Part shown: positions 51,819 through 60,569 of the stretch, piece by piece
Position numbering within the stretch: position 1 is the first letter of the stretch
How the letters are laid out: each line of letters opens with the position of its first letter
Assembly (NCBI GenBank): GCA_016790165.1
Contig: JAEUPL010000001.1
Location: 124,001-188,000 of the forward strand
Length of the DNA: 64,000 bases
Reading direction: 5' to 3'
From: Burkholderiales bacterium
Lineage (GTDB): Bacteria > Pseudomonadota > Gammaproteobacteria > Burkholderiales > Casimicrobiaceae
Notes under the pieces: model-generated
The model's input: the letters and a program-made list of their open reading frames with translations, nothing else
Told to the model about the DNA's origin: nothing
The model's database searches: none
Made by a program: the position numbers and the translations under genes

Positions 51819-53744
51819 TCACTTCGACGCCAACAATTCCCACCGCTCCATCGCCGCCATGATGAGTTCATCGAGCTCCGCCGCGCGGCGCGACAGGTCA
51901 GTGGCTCGTTTGGCGTCGCGCTGATAGATCGCGCCATCGGCGAGTTCGGCGTTGATGGTGCCTTGTTCTACTTCGTAGGCTTCGATCTGCGCGGGGAGGC
52001 CGTCGAGTTCGCGCTGTTCCTTGTAGCTGAGCTTTTGCCTGGGCTTGTCTGGCGATGCGGCAGCGCCAGGGTTGACGGGCTTTGCCTCAGGCTTGACCTT
52101 TTCGCCACCGGAAGTGGGGGGGGGCTTGACGCCTTCTTGAGCCTGTTCGGCAATCGCCTGCATCACCTTCACCTGCGCCTGCCAGTCCGTGATGCCGCCT
52201 TCGTACTCACGCCACAATCCGTTGCCTTCAGCGACCAGACAACTGGTGACCACGTTGTCGAGAAAGCGGCGGTCGTGGCTGACGATGAAGACGGTGCCCT
52301 CGTAGTCGGCCAGCTTCTGTTCGAGCAGTTCGAGCGTATCGATGTCGAGATCGTTGGTCGGCTCGTCGAGCACCAGCACGTTTGCCTCTCTGGCGAAATG
52401 CCGCGCCAGCAGCAGCCGGTTGCGCTCGCCACCCGAGAGCATGCGCACTGGCGCGTTGGCACGCTCGGGCGGGAACAGGAAATCCTGCAGATAGGTCATG
52501 ACGTGCGTGCGCTTGCCACCCACTTCGATCCAGTCACTGCCCGGCGAGATGAATTCGCCGAGCGTGGCGTTTTCGTCCAGCCCGTCGCGCATCTGGTCGA
52601 AATACGCGACCTGCAAGTTGTGGCCGACGCGAATCTTGCCGCGGTCGGCTGCGAGCTCACCGAGAATCAGTTTGAGTAGCGTGGTCTTGCCGATGCCATT
52701 GGGGCCGACCAGTCCGACCTTGTCGCCGCGCAGGATGGTTGCGGTGAAGTTGCGCACGATGACACGCTCGGCGAATGCCTTCGACACATCGGTCAACTCG
52801 GCAATCACCTTGCCCGACGCGGCACCACTCACGATGTCCATCCTGACGCGACCGAGGGACTCGCGTCGCGCGGCGCGTTGCAGGCGCAGCGATTCCAGCC
52901 GCCGCACACGGCCTTCGTTGCGCGTGCGCCGTGCTTCAATGCCTTTGCGAATCCACGCTTCTTCCTGTGCCAGCAGCTTGTCGAACTTGGCGTTAACCGT
53001 CGCTTCAAATTCAAGCTGCGCCGCCTTGGTAGTTTCGTAGGCGGCGTAGTTGCCGGGGAAGCCCGTAAGTTTGCCGCGATCAAGCTCCACGATGCGGGTG
53101 ACCACATTGTCAAGAAACGTGCGATCGTGGCTGATGACGATGGCGCTGCCCTTGAACGCCGTGAGCAGCCCCTCGAGCCACGCAATGGCGGCGAGGTCGA
53201 GGTGGTTGGTGGGCTCGTCCAGCAGCAGCAAATCCGGGCCGGCGACCAGTGCCCGGGCGATAGCGACGCGCTTTTTCAGGCCACCGGAGAGGGTGGCAAC
53301 GGGCGTGTCCGGCGCAAGCCCGAGCTGCGTCAGCGTGGTGGCGACGCGCGCCTCCCAGGTCCAGCCGTCGAGCGCGTCAATCTCGTGCTGCAACGTTGCC
53401 AGATGCTCGGCGTCGGGTGACGCGGCATGCGAGGCAGTTTCAAACTGTGTCCGCAGCGCGCGCACCCGCGCCAGCCCGTCGGCCACGGCATCAAAAATGC
53501 TCGCGCCGTCAGCGAACTGCGGCTCCTGCACCACGGTTGCCACTCGCAGGCCACCCTGCACTGCCATTTCGCCATCGTCGAGCGATTGCGTGCCGGCAAG
53601 CACGCGCAGGAGGGAGGTCTTGCCGGCGCCGTTGCGGCCAATCAGGCCGATGCGCTCGCGCGATTCAATGGCAAGGTCAGCGCCGTCCAGCAGCGGCGCG
53701 AGCCCGAAGGCGAGGTGAGCGTTTTGCAGAGTGAGAAGAGCCAT
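51819..53744 (-). CDS. uup: ABC-F family ATPase Uup
   Basis: 641 residues with two ABC ATPase domains: Walker A GRNGAGKTSLL and GPNGIGKTTLL, signatures LSGGLKKRVAIARALV and LSGGERNRLLLARHF, each with a DEPTN Walker B. No membrane segments are present. The C-terminal 80 residues (KLSYKEQRELDGLPAQIEAYE...) form the coiled coil characteristic of Uup rather than EttA. ABC-F proteins act on the ribosome or DNA; Uup is linked to transposon excision and replication stress in E. coli. Repeat copy E ends 23 bp upstream of the start. Confidence 0.93.
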   Translation of the reverse strand: MALLTLQNAHLAFGLAPLLDGADLAIESRERIGLIGRNGAGKTSLLRVLAGTQSLDDGEMAVQGGLRVATVVQEPQFADGASIFDAVADGLARVRALRTQFETASHAASPDAEHLATLQHEIDALDGWTWEARVATTLTQLGLAPDTPVATLSGGLKKRVAIARALVAGPDLLLLDEPTNHLDLAAIAWLEGLLTAFKGSAIVISHDRTFLDNVVTRIVELDRGKLTGFPGNYAAYETTKAAQLEFEATVNAKFDKLLAQEEAWIRKGIEARRTRNEGRVRRLESLRLQRAARRESLGRVRMDIVSGAASGKVIAELTDVSKAFAERVIVRNFTATILRGDKVGLVGPNGIGKTTLLKLILGELAADRGKIRVGHNLQVAYFDQMRDGLDENATLGEFISPGSDWIEVGGKRTHVMTYLQDFLFPPERANAPVRMLSGGERNRLLLARHFAREANVLVLDEPTNDLDIDTLELLEQKLADYEGTVFIVSHDRRFLDNVVTSCLVAEGNGLWREYEGGITDWQAQVKVMQAIAEQAQEGVKPPPTSGGEKVKPEAKPVNPGAAASPDKPRQKLSYKEQRELDGLPAQIEAYEVEQGTINAELADGAIYQRDAKRATDLSRRAAELDELIMAAMERWELLASK

Positions 53745-54143
53745 TCAGCAAGTGTAGCGACAGCGGGATACAGCTTTTTGGCTGTAACGGCACATACACG
53801 CTATGTTTAGCGCAATTTCGTTAATAGTCGACATGAGAAAAAATGGCTGCTGAACGACCAAACAGAGGTCGTTCAGGCCGAAAAGCTGTTTCTGATACAA
53901 CGCGTGCGTCGCGATTGAAGCAGGCGCGCATTCGCCGCGCCGATGCGCAGCGAGTGCAGGACACATCGGGAATTTGCATGCTGCATTGCATCAAGTCAAA
54001 CGCGGCGCGATGCACCGTCTGGCGCGCTTTGCCGCGCTATCATGCATCGCATCCGGCGCGGCGGGCGCGGGGCAGTGACGCGCGGTTGAACTCACCGAAA
54101 ACTTGCCCGCAACGCCGACGAGAACGACAACGAGGAGGACCCG
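53745..54143. other. Divergent intergenic region uup / fadD
   Basis: 399 bp without a gene. The first 150 bp hold repeat copy E (53768-53891). The rest (53892-54143) is a GC-rich leader to fadD; an AACGAGGAGG ribosome-binding site lies at about 54129-54138. I could not identify clear promoter boxes. The uup promoter must lie within or beyond copy E, since only 23 bp separate the two. Confidence 0.5.
53768..53891. repeat. 125-bp palindromic intergenic element, copy E
   Basis: It starts ATACAGCTTTTTGGCTGTAAC and ends GGCCGAAAAGCTGTTT. GTCGAC (53827-53832) has the same 60-65 offset. The right half contains a 10-bp hairpin CTGAACGACC / GGTCGTTCAG (53850-53876), and the left end TACAGC...GCTGTA is itself a small hairpin. 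Confidence 0.85.
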
Positions 54144-55841
54144 ATGGACAAACCGTGGCTCAAGAGCTACCCGGCCGGCATGCCCGCCGAGATTAAGTAC
54201 GACCAGTACAGCTCGATTGTGCAATTGCTCGAAGAGAGCTTTCAGAAATTCGCCACCCGCCCCGCCTTCACGTGCATGGGCAAGACCATTACCTACAGCG
54301 AGGTGGACAACTTCTCGCGCGCCATCGGCGCCTATCTGCAAAGCCTCGGCTTGCAGCCGGGCGACCGGGTAGCCTGCATGATGCCCAACGTACTGCAGTA
54401 CCCGGTGGCGGTTGCGGGCATCCTGCGGGCTGGCTTTGTGGCGGTGAACGTGAATCCGCTCTACACACCGCGCGAACTTGAGCATCAGTTGAAGGACTCC
54501 GGGTCGAAGGCCATCATCATTCTTGAAAACTTCGCCGCCACCTTACAGCAGGTGGTCGACAAGACCCCAGTCAAGCACATCGTGCTCGCCGCGATGGGCG
54601 ACATGTTCGGGTTCGTGAAGGGTGCACTCGTCAACTACGTCGTGCGCAACAAGAAAAAAATGGTGCCGGCGTTTTCCCTGCCCACGGCCGTCAAGTTCAA
54701 CGATGCCGTGGCGCGCGGCAAGGGCCTCGCCATGGCGCCGTCCAGGGCGAATTTTGAAGATCCGGCCGTGCTGCAATACACCGGCGGCACCACCGGTGTA
54801 TCCAAGGGCGCGACGTTGCTCCATCGCAATATCGTCGCCAACGTGCTGCAATCCGAAGCGTGGATGCAGCCGGCGCTGACCAACCCGAAAAAACCGAAGG
54901 CGCCGGATCAGATGACCACCGTCTGTGCGCTGCCGCTTTATCACATCTTCGCCTTCACGATCTGCTATCTGCTGGCCATGCGGACGGGCGGACTGGTGGT
55001 GCTGATCCCCAACCCGCGTGACATCCCGGGCACCATCAAGGCGCTCAAGGGGTTCAAGATTCACATGTTCCCGGCAGTCAACACGCTGTACAACGCTTTG
55101 GTCAACGACCCCACGTTCAAGGAGCTTGACGTGTCCGACCTGCGCGTGGCCAACGGCGGCGGTATGGCGGTACAAAAAGCGGTCGCCGACAAATGGCTCG
55201 CCGCTACCGGCTGCCCGATTGTCGAGGGCTATGGCCTCTCGGAAACCTCGCCATCGGCCACCTGCAACCCCACGGACACCGACGCCTACTCGGGCACCAT
55301 CGGCCTGCCCTTGCCGTCCACCGAGATCGCCATCCGCGATGACGACAACAACGACGTCAAGCAGGGCGAGCCAGGCGAAATCTGCATCCGCGGCCCGCAG
55401 GTGATGGCGGGCTACTGGCAGCGGCCAGACGAAACCGCCAAGGTCTTTGCGCCGGACGGTTTCTTTAAGTCCGGCGACATCGGCGTGATGGACGAGCGCG
55501 GCTACGTAAAGATTGTGGACCGCAAAAAGGACATGGTGCTCGTGTCGGGCTTCAACGTCTATCCGAACGAAGTGGAAGATGTCGTCGCCAGTTGCCCCGG
55601 TGTGATGGAGTGCGCGGTCATCGGCGTGCCGGACGACAAATCCGGCGAAGCGGTGAAGGTGTTCGTCGTCAAGAAAGACCCGAACCTCACCGAGCAGCAG
55701 GTGCGCGACTACTGCGAAGCCAACCTCGCCGGATACAAGAAGCCCAAGTACATCGTCTTCCGCGCTGATCTTCCCAAGACGCCGGTCGGAAAAATTTTGC
55801 GGCGGGAGTTGCGGGACTTGGACAAGAAAGCGGCGGCGTGA
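54144..55841 (+). CDS. fadD: Long-chain-fatty-acid-CoA ligase
   Basis: 565 residues. It activates long-chain fatty acids to acyl-CoA through an acyl-AMP intermediate. The AMP-binding P-loop is QYTGGTTGVSKGA, followed by the adenylate motif YGLSETSPSATCNP, GEPGEICIRGPQVMAGYW, and the C-terminal domain with the catalytic-lysine region PKTPVGKILRRELRDLD. No signal or transmembrane segment. It is the start of the plus-strand run and is preceded by AGGAGG. Confidence 0.95.
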   Translation: MDKPWLKSYPAGMPAEIKYDQYSSIVQLLEESFQKFATRPAFTCMGKTITYSEVDNFSRAIGAYLQSLGLQPGDRVACMMPNVLQYPVAVAGILRAGFVAVNVNPLYTPRELEHQLKDSGSKAIIILENFAATLQQVVDKTPVKHIVLAAMGDMFGFVKGALVNYVVRNKKKMVPAFSLPTAVKFNDAVARGKGLAMAPSRANFEDPAVLQYTGGTTGVSKGATLLHRNIVANVLQSEAWMQPALTNPKKPKAPDQMTTVCALPLYHIFAFTICYLLAMRTGGLVVLIPNPRDIPGTIKALKGFKIHMFPAVNTLYNALVNDPTFKELDVSDLRVANGGGMAVQKAVADKWLAATGCPIVEGYGLSETSPSATCNPTDTDAYSGTIGLPLPSTEIAIRDDDNNDVKQGEPGEICIRGPQVMAGYWQRPDETAKVFAPDGFFKSGDIGVMDERGYVKIVDRKKDMVLVSGFNVYPNEVEDVVASCPGVMECAVIGVPDDKSGEAVKVFVVKKDPNLTEQQVRDYCEANLAGYKKPKYIVFRADLPKTPVGKILRRELRDLDKKAAA

Positions 55842-55941
55842 GGCGCTTCCGGTTCGCGTGGACTCGCGCGCGTCCCTCGCCTCGCGTCTTCCTGTGCACA
55901 GCCTGAGTTTCGAGAACCAATTGATGTGACGGAGCGTAAAC

Positions 55942-56595
55942 ATGGATAACGTTCGCATCGACCTGTCTGCGGTCGCAGATATCGACCCGGAGCAAATCGG
56001 TCGCCGGGCTGGCATCGCACCGCGACGCCCACCGGCGATGGGCTCAGAGACGGTGTTGGAGGGTGCTCTGCGTGCTTATGCTGCGACGGGGGCGACCGGG
56101 GCAGGGATCGTCCGTGATGCGCTCGCGTTCTCTGAGTCGCCAACTACCTCAGTTGCGTTTGTGGGGTCGATCCGGCGCGCTCCGGTAAGACCGCATCGAG
56201 ACTGGACGATTGCAGTCGGGCCGTCGGTCTCTGCCGCGGCTGGCGCGGGAGCGGGCTTCAGCGGCGGTCTGTACTTTTGGAACAAGACGCCTTCCGGTGA
56301 AATTGGCTTCTTTGGGTCGGCGTCGTTTGTTGCGATGACGAACATTGGGGCCTCCGTTGTGGGGCAGGGCACTTACTATTTCGGTTCAGCACCAGATTGC
56401 TTGGCTGGAACGTCGCTTGTGGTCGGTATCGACGTTGGTCCACCAGGCAGGATCATTACAGGCGGCGGCTACTTGGTGTTCTCGCCCAACCCGGTACAAC
56501 TGATTGGGATTAGCTTCGCGCTTGGCGTAGGGGTCAGCGCGCTTCCGGTCAACTTGAACGTGCAACTATCGCGGACATGGATACGACCCATTTAG
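55942..56595 (+). CDS. Orphan Gly/Ala-rich protein
   Basis: 217 residues, preceded by GGAG. No family recognised. Residues 1-90 are soluble-looking, with short Ala-rich stretches; from about residue 90 the sequence becomes strongly Gly/Ala/Val-rich with alternating beta-like segments (AVGPSVSAAAGAGAGFSGGLYF, GEIGFFGSASFVAMT, GGYLVFSPNPVQLIGISFALGVG), suggestive of a beta-barrel or membrane-inserting hairpin. It has no signal peptide. It stands alone, 100 bp after fadD, and is followed by a 281-bp gene-free stretch; the composition and isolation make recent acquisition possible. Confidence 0.55.
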   Translation: MDNVRIDLSAVADIDPEQIGRRAGIAPRRPPAMGSETVLEGALRAYAATGATGAGIVRDALAFSESPTTSVAFVGSIRRAPVRPHRDWTIAVGPSVSAAAGAGAGFSGGLYFWNKTPSGEIGFFGSASFVAMTNIGASVVGQGTYYFGSAPDCLAGTSLVVGIDVGPPGRIITGGGYLVFSPNPVQLIGISFALGVGVSALPVNLNVQLSRTWIRPI

Positions 56596-56876
56596 CCGCT
56601 TGTTGGCGCTGCGTGGACAGCACCCGCCGACGATGCGCAGCGCGCATCGCGGTGCGACGGGGCCGACGTAGGCGATACGGTCCGAACCGTTGGGGTCGAT
56701 GTGCAGCCCATTAGCTCAAGTGCATCAGACTTCGGTTGGCGCGACCCGGGACGGTTGACGACAGATTGGCCGAGCGCACGACGCTGTCGTGCAAGTCATC
56801 GGCGGAGTGCACACACGAGCAAGCCCGAAGCGTCCTACCTGATTGACGCTGTGCCGTCAGGTTCTTAGGAGATCAC
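56596..56876. other. Gene-free stretch after the orphan protein
   Basis: 281 bp with no convincing open frame or terminator. It contains only short palindromes (for example GATGCGCAGCGCGCATCGC around 56632-56650). A ribosome-binding site AGGAG precedes the VOC gene. I see nothing else here. Confidence 0.5.
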
Positions 56877-57263
56877 ATGAAACGCGTTACAGGCATTGGC
56901 GGAATTTTCTTCAAAGCCAAGGATGCGCCGACGCTACAGGCCTGGTACAAGCGACATCTCGGCATTGACGTGCAGGTGTGGGGTGGCGCGGCGTTCTCGT
57001 GGGCCGATGAGCGCGGCAACCCAACGGGTGGCACGACGATCTGGTCGGTGGGCGACGCGTCCGCCGACACGTTTGCGCCGAGCACGGCCCCGTTCATGAT
57101 CAATTACCGCGTGGCCGACGCGCGGGCGCTGCACAGGATGCTCAAGGACGAGGGCTGCAACGTGCTCGACAAGATCGACGAGTCGGAATACGGCATCTTT
57201 GCCTGGGTGATCGACCCGGAGGGCAACAAAGTGGAGCTGTGGCAGCCACCACCGGGGCAATGA
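56877..57263 (+). CDS. VOC-superfamily glyoxalase-like protein
   Basis: 128 residues: a paired beta-alpha-beta-beta-beta fold seen in glyoxalase/dioxygenase proteins. Features: GIGGIFFKAKDAPTLQAWYKRHLGIDV, SWADERGNPTGGTTIWSVGD, and the C-terminal FAWVIDPEGNKVELWQPP with the Glu ligand typical of metal-binding VOC members. The substrate is unknown. It is convergent with frnE. Confidence 0.88.
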   Translation: MKRVTGIGGIFFKAKDAPTLQAWYKRHLGIDVQVWGGAAFSWADERGNPTGGTTIWSVGDASADTFAPSTAPFMINYRVADARALHRMLKDEGCNVLDKIDESEYGIFAWVIDPEGNKVELWQPPPGQ

Positions 57264-57309
57264 GCCTGCGCTGCGCTCGCATGCAGTGGTGGACGCGATA
57301 TGCGCCGCG

Positions 57310-58029
57310 TCACGCCGCCGAGGCCGCTTCGCGCATCGTCTGAAGTAGCACGTCGGGAGGTTGTGCGCCGGAGAGTGCCAGCCGTTGATTGAATACGAAG
57401 AAGGGCACGCCGCTGACGCCTTGTTGGCGTACTGCGGCGTCCTGCGCGGCAATCTGTTGCAGGGTCGCGTCGTCTTGCAACACGTCGCGCGTTGCGTCAA
57501 CATCGAGACCGCATCCCGCCGCGATGCGCAGGAGCACGTTGAGGTCGCCGACGAATTCGCCCGCCACGAAGTAGGCGCAAAACAGCCGCTCCACCACCGC
57601 GTCGCCCCTGCCTCCGCCGCCACCTTCCACGCTCTGCGCGTAGGCAATCAATGCATGCGCCAGCAAGGTGTTGGGCTGCTGTTTGATCGCATCGAAGTTC
57701 ATCGCCAGCCCGGCGTTGGCGCCGGCCGCCTTGACGCGTGCATAGATGGCCGCAGCGCGCTCCGGACCGCCGAACTTCGCTTCGAGATAGGCGCGGCGAT
57801 CTTTGCCTTCCGGAGGTAGATCGGGGTTTAACTGAAACGGATGCCAACGCACCTCAACCGGAGCGTCTGCATGATTGGCGCGCCAGGTAGCCAGCGCTTG
57901 CTCAAGATGCCGTTTGCCGATGTAGCACCACGGGCAGACGACGTCGGAGACAACATCGATTCGGATCGCAGGTTGGGTCACGGAAATCACCGACTCGCTG
58001 AGAAGTGCAAGTAAGACCGCATCGCTCAC
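57310..58029 (-). CDS. DsbA/FrnE-family oxidoreductase
   Basis: 239 residues starting at GTG 58029, overlapping the selU stop (GTGA). A thioredoxin-fold DsbA-like protein with active site VCPWCYIGKRHLEQAL (Cys32, Cys35) and no signal peptide, so it acts in the cytoplasm. The C-terminal VSGVPFFVFNQRLALSGAQ is the cis-Pro loop of the fold. FrnE-type members are linked to disulfide exchange and secondary metabolism. Coupling to selU suggests a shared thiol or selenium chemistry role, but that is inference. Confidence 0.85.
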   Translation of the reverse strand: MSDAVLLALLSESVISVTQPAIRIDVVSDVVCPWCYIGKRHLEQALATWRANHADAPVEVRWHPFQLNPDLPPEGKDRRAYLEAKFGGPERAAAIYARVKAAGANAGLAMNFDAIKQQPNTLLAHALIAYAQSVEGGGGGRGDAVVERLFCAYFVAGEFVGDLNVLLRIAAGCGLDVDATRDVLQDDATLQQIAAQDAAVRQQGVSGVPFFVFNQRLALSGAQPPDVLLQTMREAASAA

Positions 58030-59081
58030 GCCACCAGACTGTGGGCTGCGCTGCGCAATGCGTCGGGTGCGACTTGCGGCAAGTCAATGCGGCGGGCGTC
58101 CTTCAGTCGCGGGTAATTGCGCGCGATGGCGGTTGTATACAACGGATCGTAGTGATCCACCATGAGCGAAGCGAATAGCGCGTCGATGTCGCGCCGGTCG
58201 GCCAGGTCTTGCCACGTGGCGAGAAGTTTGGCGCCACGCAGCACTTTGAGTGGGCGCAGCTTTTCCATCAACGCCTGTGGATTGGCAACGAAGTGCGCGT
58301 ACTCATTGCGGATGTGCGCCACGCGGGCAGCGAGCGGGACGTCGAGCCACACGCAGTCACCCGCTGCCATTGCCGCGCGCATGGCATCCGGCATTTGCAG
58401 GTGGCCGATCTTTTTGCTTTCGGACTCCACAAACACGGGCCGCGTTGGGTCGAGCTGGCGCAGCGCATTCCACAGCAGCGTGTCGAAATGCTTCTGCGTG
58501 GGCTGAGGCGTCTCCTGCGCGCCGAGCAGGGAGCCACGATGATTGGCGAGACCTTCAAGATCAATGACCTGTGCACCCGCTTGCGTCAGGGCCCCGAGCA
58601 GGGCAGTCTTACCGGTGCCGGTGCAGCCGCAAATCGTGACGTAGCGATGCCGCTGCGCCAACGCCGGGAGCTCGCTGTTTACCCGGGCGCGAAAGGCCTT
58701 GTAGCCGCCACTCAGTTGCCGCGCATCAAAACCGATCTCGCGCAGCAGCCAGGTGAGCGTGCCCGAGCGCTTGCCGCCGCGCCAGCAGTAGACGAGCGGC
58801 GACCAGTCTTTCGGCTGACTGGCGAAATGCCGTTCAACCATATCGGCAATGTTGCGCACCACGAGTGGGGCACCGACACGTCGGGCGGCGAAGGGCGAGT
58901 CGACTCTGTTTGTGGTGCCGACGCGAGCGCGTTCCTCGTTGTTGAGGACAGGGCGATTTACCGCCCCGGGGATGAAATCTTCCGCGTATTCACCCTCAGA
59001 GCGCGCATCGATGATGGTGGCGCCGGGCGCCAGCCAGCGGTCAATGGCATCGGCGGTCACGAGTGTGGGGCGATGGCTCAT
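58026..59081 (-). CDS. selU: tRNA 2-selenouridine synthase
   Basis: About 351 residues from ATG 59081. It replaces sulfur by selenium in the wobble uridine of some tRNAs, using selenophosphate. The rhodanese domain has the catalytic Cys99 in VYCWRGGKRSG, and the P-loop kinase-like domain has GCTGTGKT (152-159), the two-domain architecture of YbbB/SelU. It sits between the tesA-like and frnE-like genes, overlapping each by 4 bp, so one operon. No selD is in the window. Confidence 0.93.
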   Translation of the reverse strand: MSHRPTLVTADAIDRWLAPGATIIDARSEGEYAEDFIPGAVNRPVLNNEERARVGTTNRVDSPFAARRVGAPLVVRNIADMVERHFASQPKDWSPLVYCWRGGKRSGTLTWLLREIGFDARQLSGGYKAFRARVNSELPALAQRHRYVTICGCTGTGKTALLGALTQAGAQVIDLEGLANHRGSLLGAQETPQPTQKHFDTLLWNALRQLDPTRPVFVESESKKIGHLQMPDAMRAAMAAGDCVWLDVPLAARVAHIRNEYAHFVANPQALMEKLRPLKVLRGAKLLATWQDLADRRDIDALFASLMVDHYDPLYTTAIARNYPRLKDARRIDLPQVAPDALRSAAHSLVA

Positions 59082-59758
59082 CGTCCTGCCTTGAGCAAGG
59101 GCCACAGTGCGGGCCACACCGTGTCGAGCAATTCAGGTTGCGCGGCCGCCGTTGGGTGAATCTTGTCGGGCTGAAATTTGCTGAGATCGGCGCCGATGCG
59201 CTCCAGAAAGAATGGCACGAGTGCAGCGCCGGTCGCCTTGGCGACCTCGACGTACATCGCCTCAAACTGCGAAGTGTAGGACGCGCCAAAATTGGGCGGC
59301 ATGCGCATGCCAACGAGCAGGACCCGGGCGCCGCTGGCGCGTGCGGCCTCTGCCATCTTCAGCAGATTGCTCTTGGCCGCAGCGACAGGAGACCCCCGCA
59401 GGCCGTCGTTGCCGCCGAGTTCGATGACCACGATCGACGGTTTGTGTTTGGCCAGCAGCGCGGGCAAGCGGGTGACGCCACCCGCCGTCGTGTCGCCGCT
59501 GATGCTGGCGTTGACCACGGGGGTTGAAATTTTTTGCTGCGTGAGCTTTTTTGCCAGCAGATCAACCCAACCTTCGCCCGATGACAGACCATAACCGGCC
59601 GAAAGCGAATCGCCGAGGATCAGGATGGGGCCGGTACCGGATGCCGCGGCGGCGAGCGGCGTCGAAACCAGCAGCGACGACAGTGCGAGCAGACCGGTGA
59701 CAGCGAACCGGATCCAACTCACACTTCGAACAAATTTCAACTGAAACTCCATTAGCAC
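59078..59758 (-). CDS. tesA: Multifunctional GDSL esterase/thioesterase I-like
   Basis: 226 residues with a signal peptide (FAVTGLLALSSLLVSTPLAAAA). The SGNH motifs are LGDSLSAGYGL (Ser51, block I), NASISGDTTAGG (block II), VIELGGNDGLRG (block III) and DKIHPT (block V, catalytic Asp-His). This is the periplasmic TesA/arylesterase family, acting on thioesters, esters and lysophospholipids. It is divergent from the ybbA-ybbP transporter, the same arrangement as in E. coli, supporting the assignment. Confidence 0.92.
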   Translation of the reverse strand: MLMEFQLKFVRSVSWIRFAVTGLLALSSLLVSTPLAAAASGTGPILILGDSLSAGYGLSSGEGWVDLLAKKLTQQKISTPVVNASISGDTTAGGVTRLPALLAKHKPSIVVIELGGNDGLRGSPVAAAKSNLLKMAEAARASGARVLLVGMRMPPNFGASYTSQFEAMYVEVAKATGAALVPFFLERIGADLSKFQPDKIHPTAAAQPELLDTVWPALWPLLKAGR

Positions 59759-59867
59759 ATTGTAGGAGGCTGCCCACGAGGCAGCCTTGACACAAAATCA
59801 GCGCCAGAAACGGCTTCTCCAGTATTTGGCGCTCTCCGTCCGCTTTCAATCTACCATCGCGAACGTC

Positions 59868-60569
59868 ATGACCGAACCCAGCAAGACCGACCACCTCAAC
59901 GCCATACCGGCGATTCACGCCGACCGCGTTTCCCGCATCGTGCCGCTCGGCGAACGGCAACTGACGATCCTGGATGATGTGTCGCTGACGGTGGCGCGCG
60001 GAGAGACGATGGCCATCGTCGGCGCCTCGGGCTCTGGCAAAACGACCTTGCTGGGCCTGCTCGCAGGGCTGGATCGGCCCGACCAAGGAAACGTGGCCTG
60101 GCACGGCGAGACGATCAGCGCGCTGTCGGAAGAACAACTCGCGATACGGCGGCAGGGTGCGATCGGATTCGTGTTTCAGTCGTTCCAATTGCTGCCCGCG
60201 CTCACCGCGCTGGAAAACGTCATGCTGCCACTGGAGCTGGCCGGTGCACGTGACGCGGAGAGTCGAGCGAGTGCCTGGCTTGATCGGGTGGGGCTCGGCG
60301 AGCGCGTTGAGCACTTGCCCCGTCAACTTTCAGGCGGTGAGCAACAGCGCGTGGCGATTGCGCGCGCATTCGTGGCTGACCCGAAGATTGTGTTCGCGGA
60401 TGAACCGACAGGAAATCTCGACACCGATACCGGGGCAGAAATTGTTGAGCTGATGTTCGCGTTGAATCGGGAGCAGGGCACCACGCTGGTCCTGGTCACG
60501 CATGACATTGAGCTCGCCGCTCGCTGCAACCGTGTGCTGCGGCTAGCGCGCGGCAAGGTGGTGGCATGA
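59868..60569 (+). CDS. ybbA: ABC transporter ATP-binding protein YbbA
   Basis: 233 residues from ATG 59868, the LolD/MacB-type ATPase length. Walker A GASGSGKTTLLGLLAGLD, the Q-loop VFQSFQLLPALTALENVMLPLEL, signature LSGGEQQRVAIARAFV, and Walker B IVFADEPTGNLD are intact. It is the ATPase of the YbbA-YbbP transporter, with the permease starting 4 bp before this gene's stop. Confidence 0.94.
   Translation: MTEPSKTDHLNAIPAIHADRVSRIVPLGERQLTILDDVSLTVARGETMAIVGASGSGKTTLLGLLAGLDRPDQGNVAWHGETISALSEEQLAIRRQGAIGFVFQSFQLLPALTALENVMLPLELAGARDAESRASAWLDRVGLGERVEHLPRQLSGGEQQRVAIARAFVADPKIVFADEPTGNLDTDTGAEIVELMFALNREQGTTLVLVTHDIELAARCNRVLRLARGKVVA

Noticed and set aside
53892-54143. Possible small RNA or gene between repeat copy E and fadD
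   Set aside because: No hairpin with a T-tract, no conserved small-protein frame and no promoter pair could be identified.
56596-56876. Integron attC-like site in the gene-free stretch
   Set aside because: The small palindromes lack the paired core-site motifs expected of attC, and no integrase or cassette array is present.
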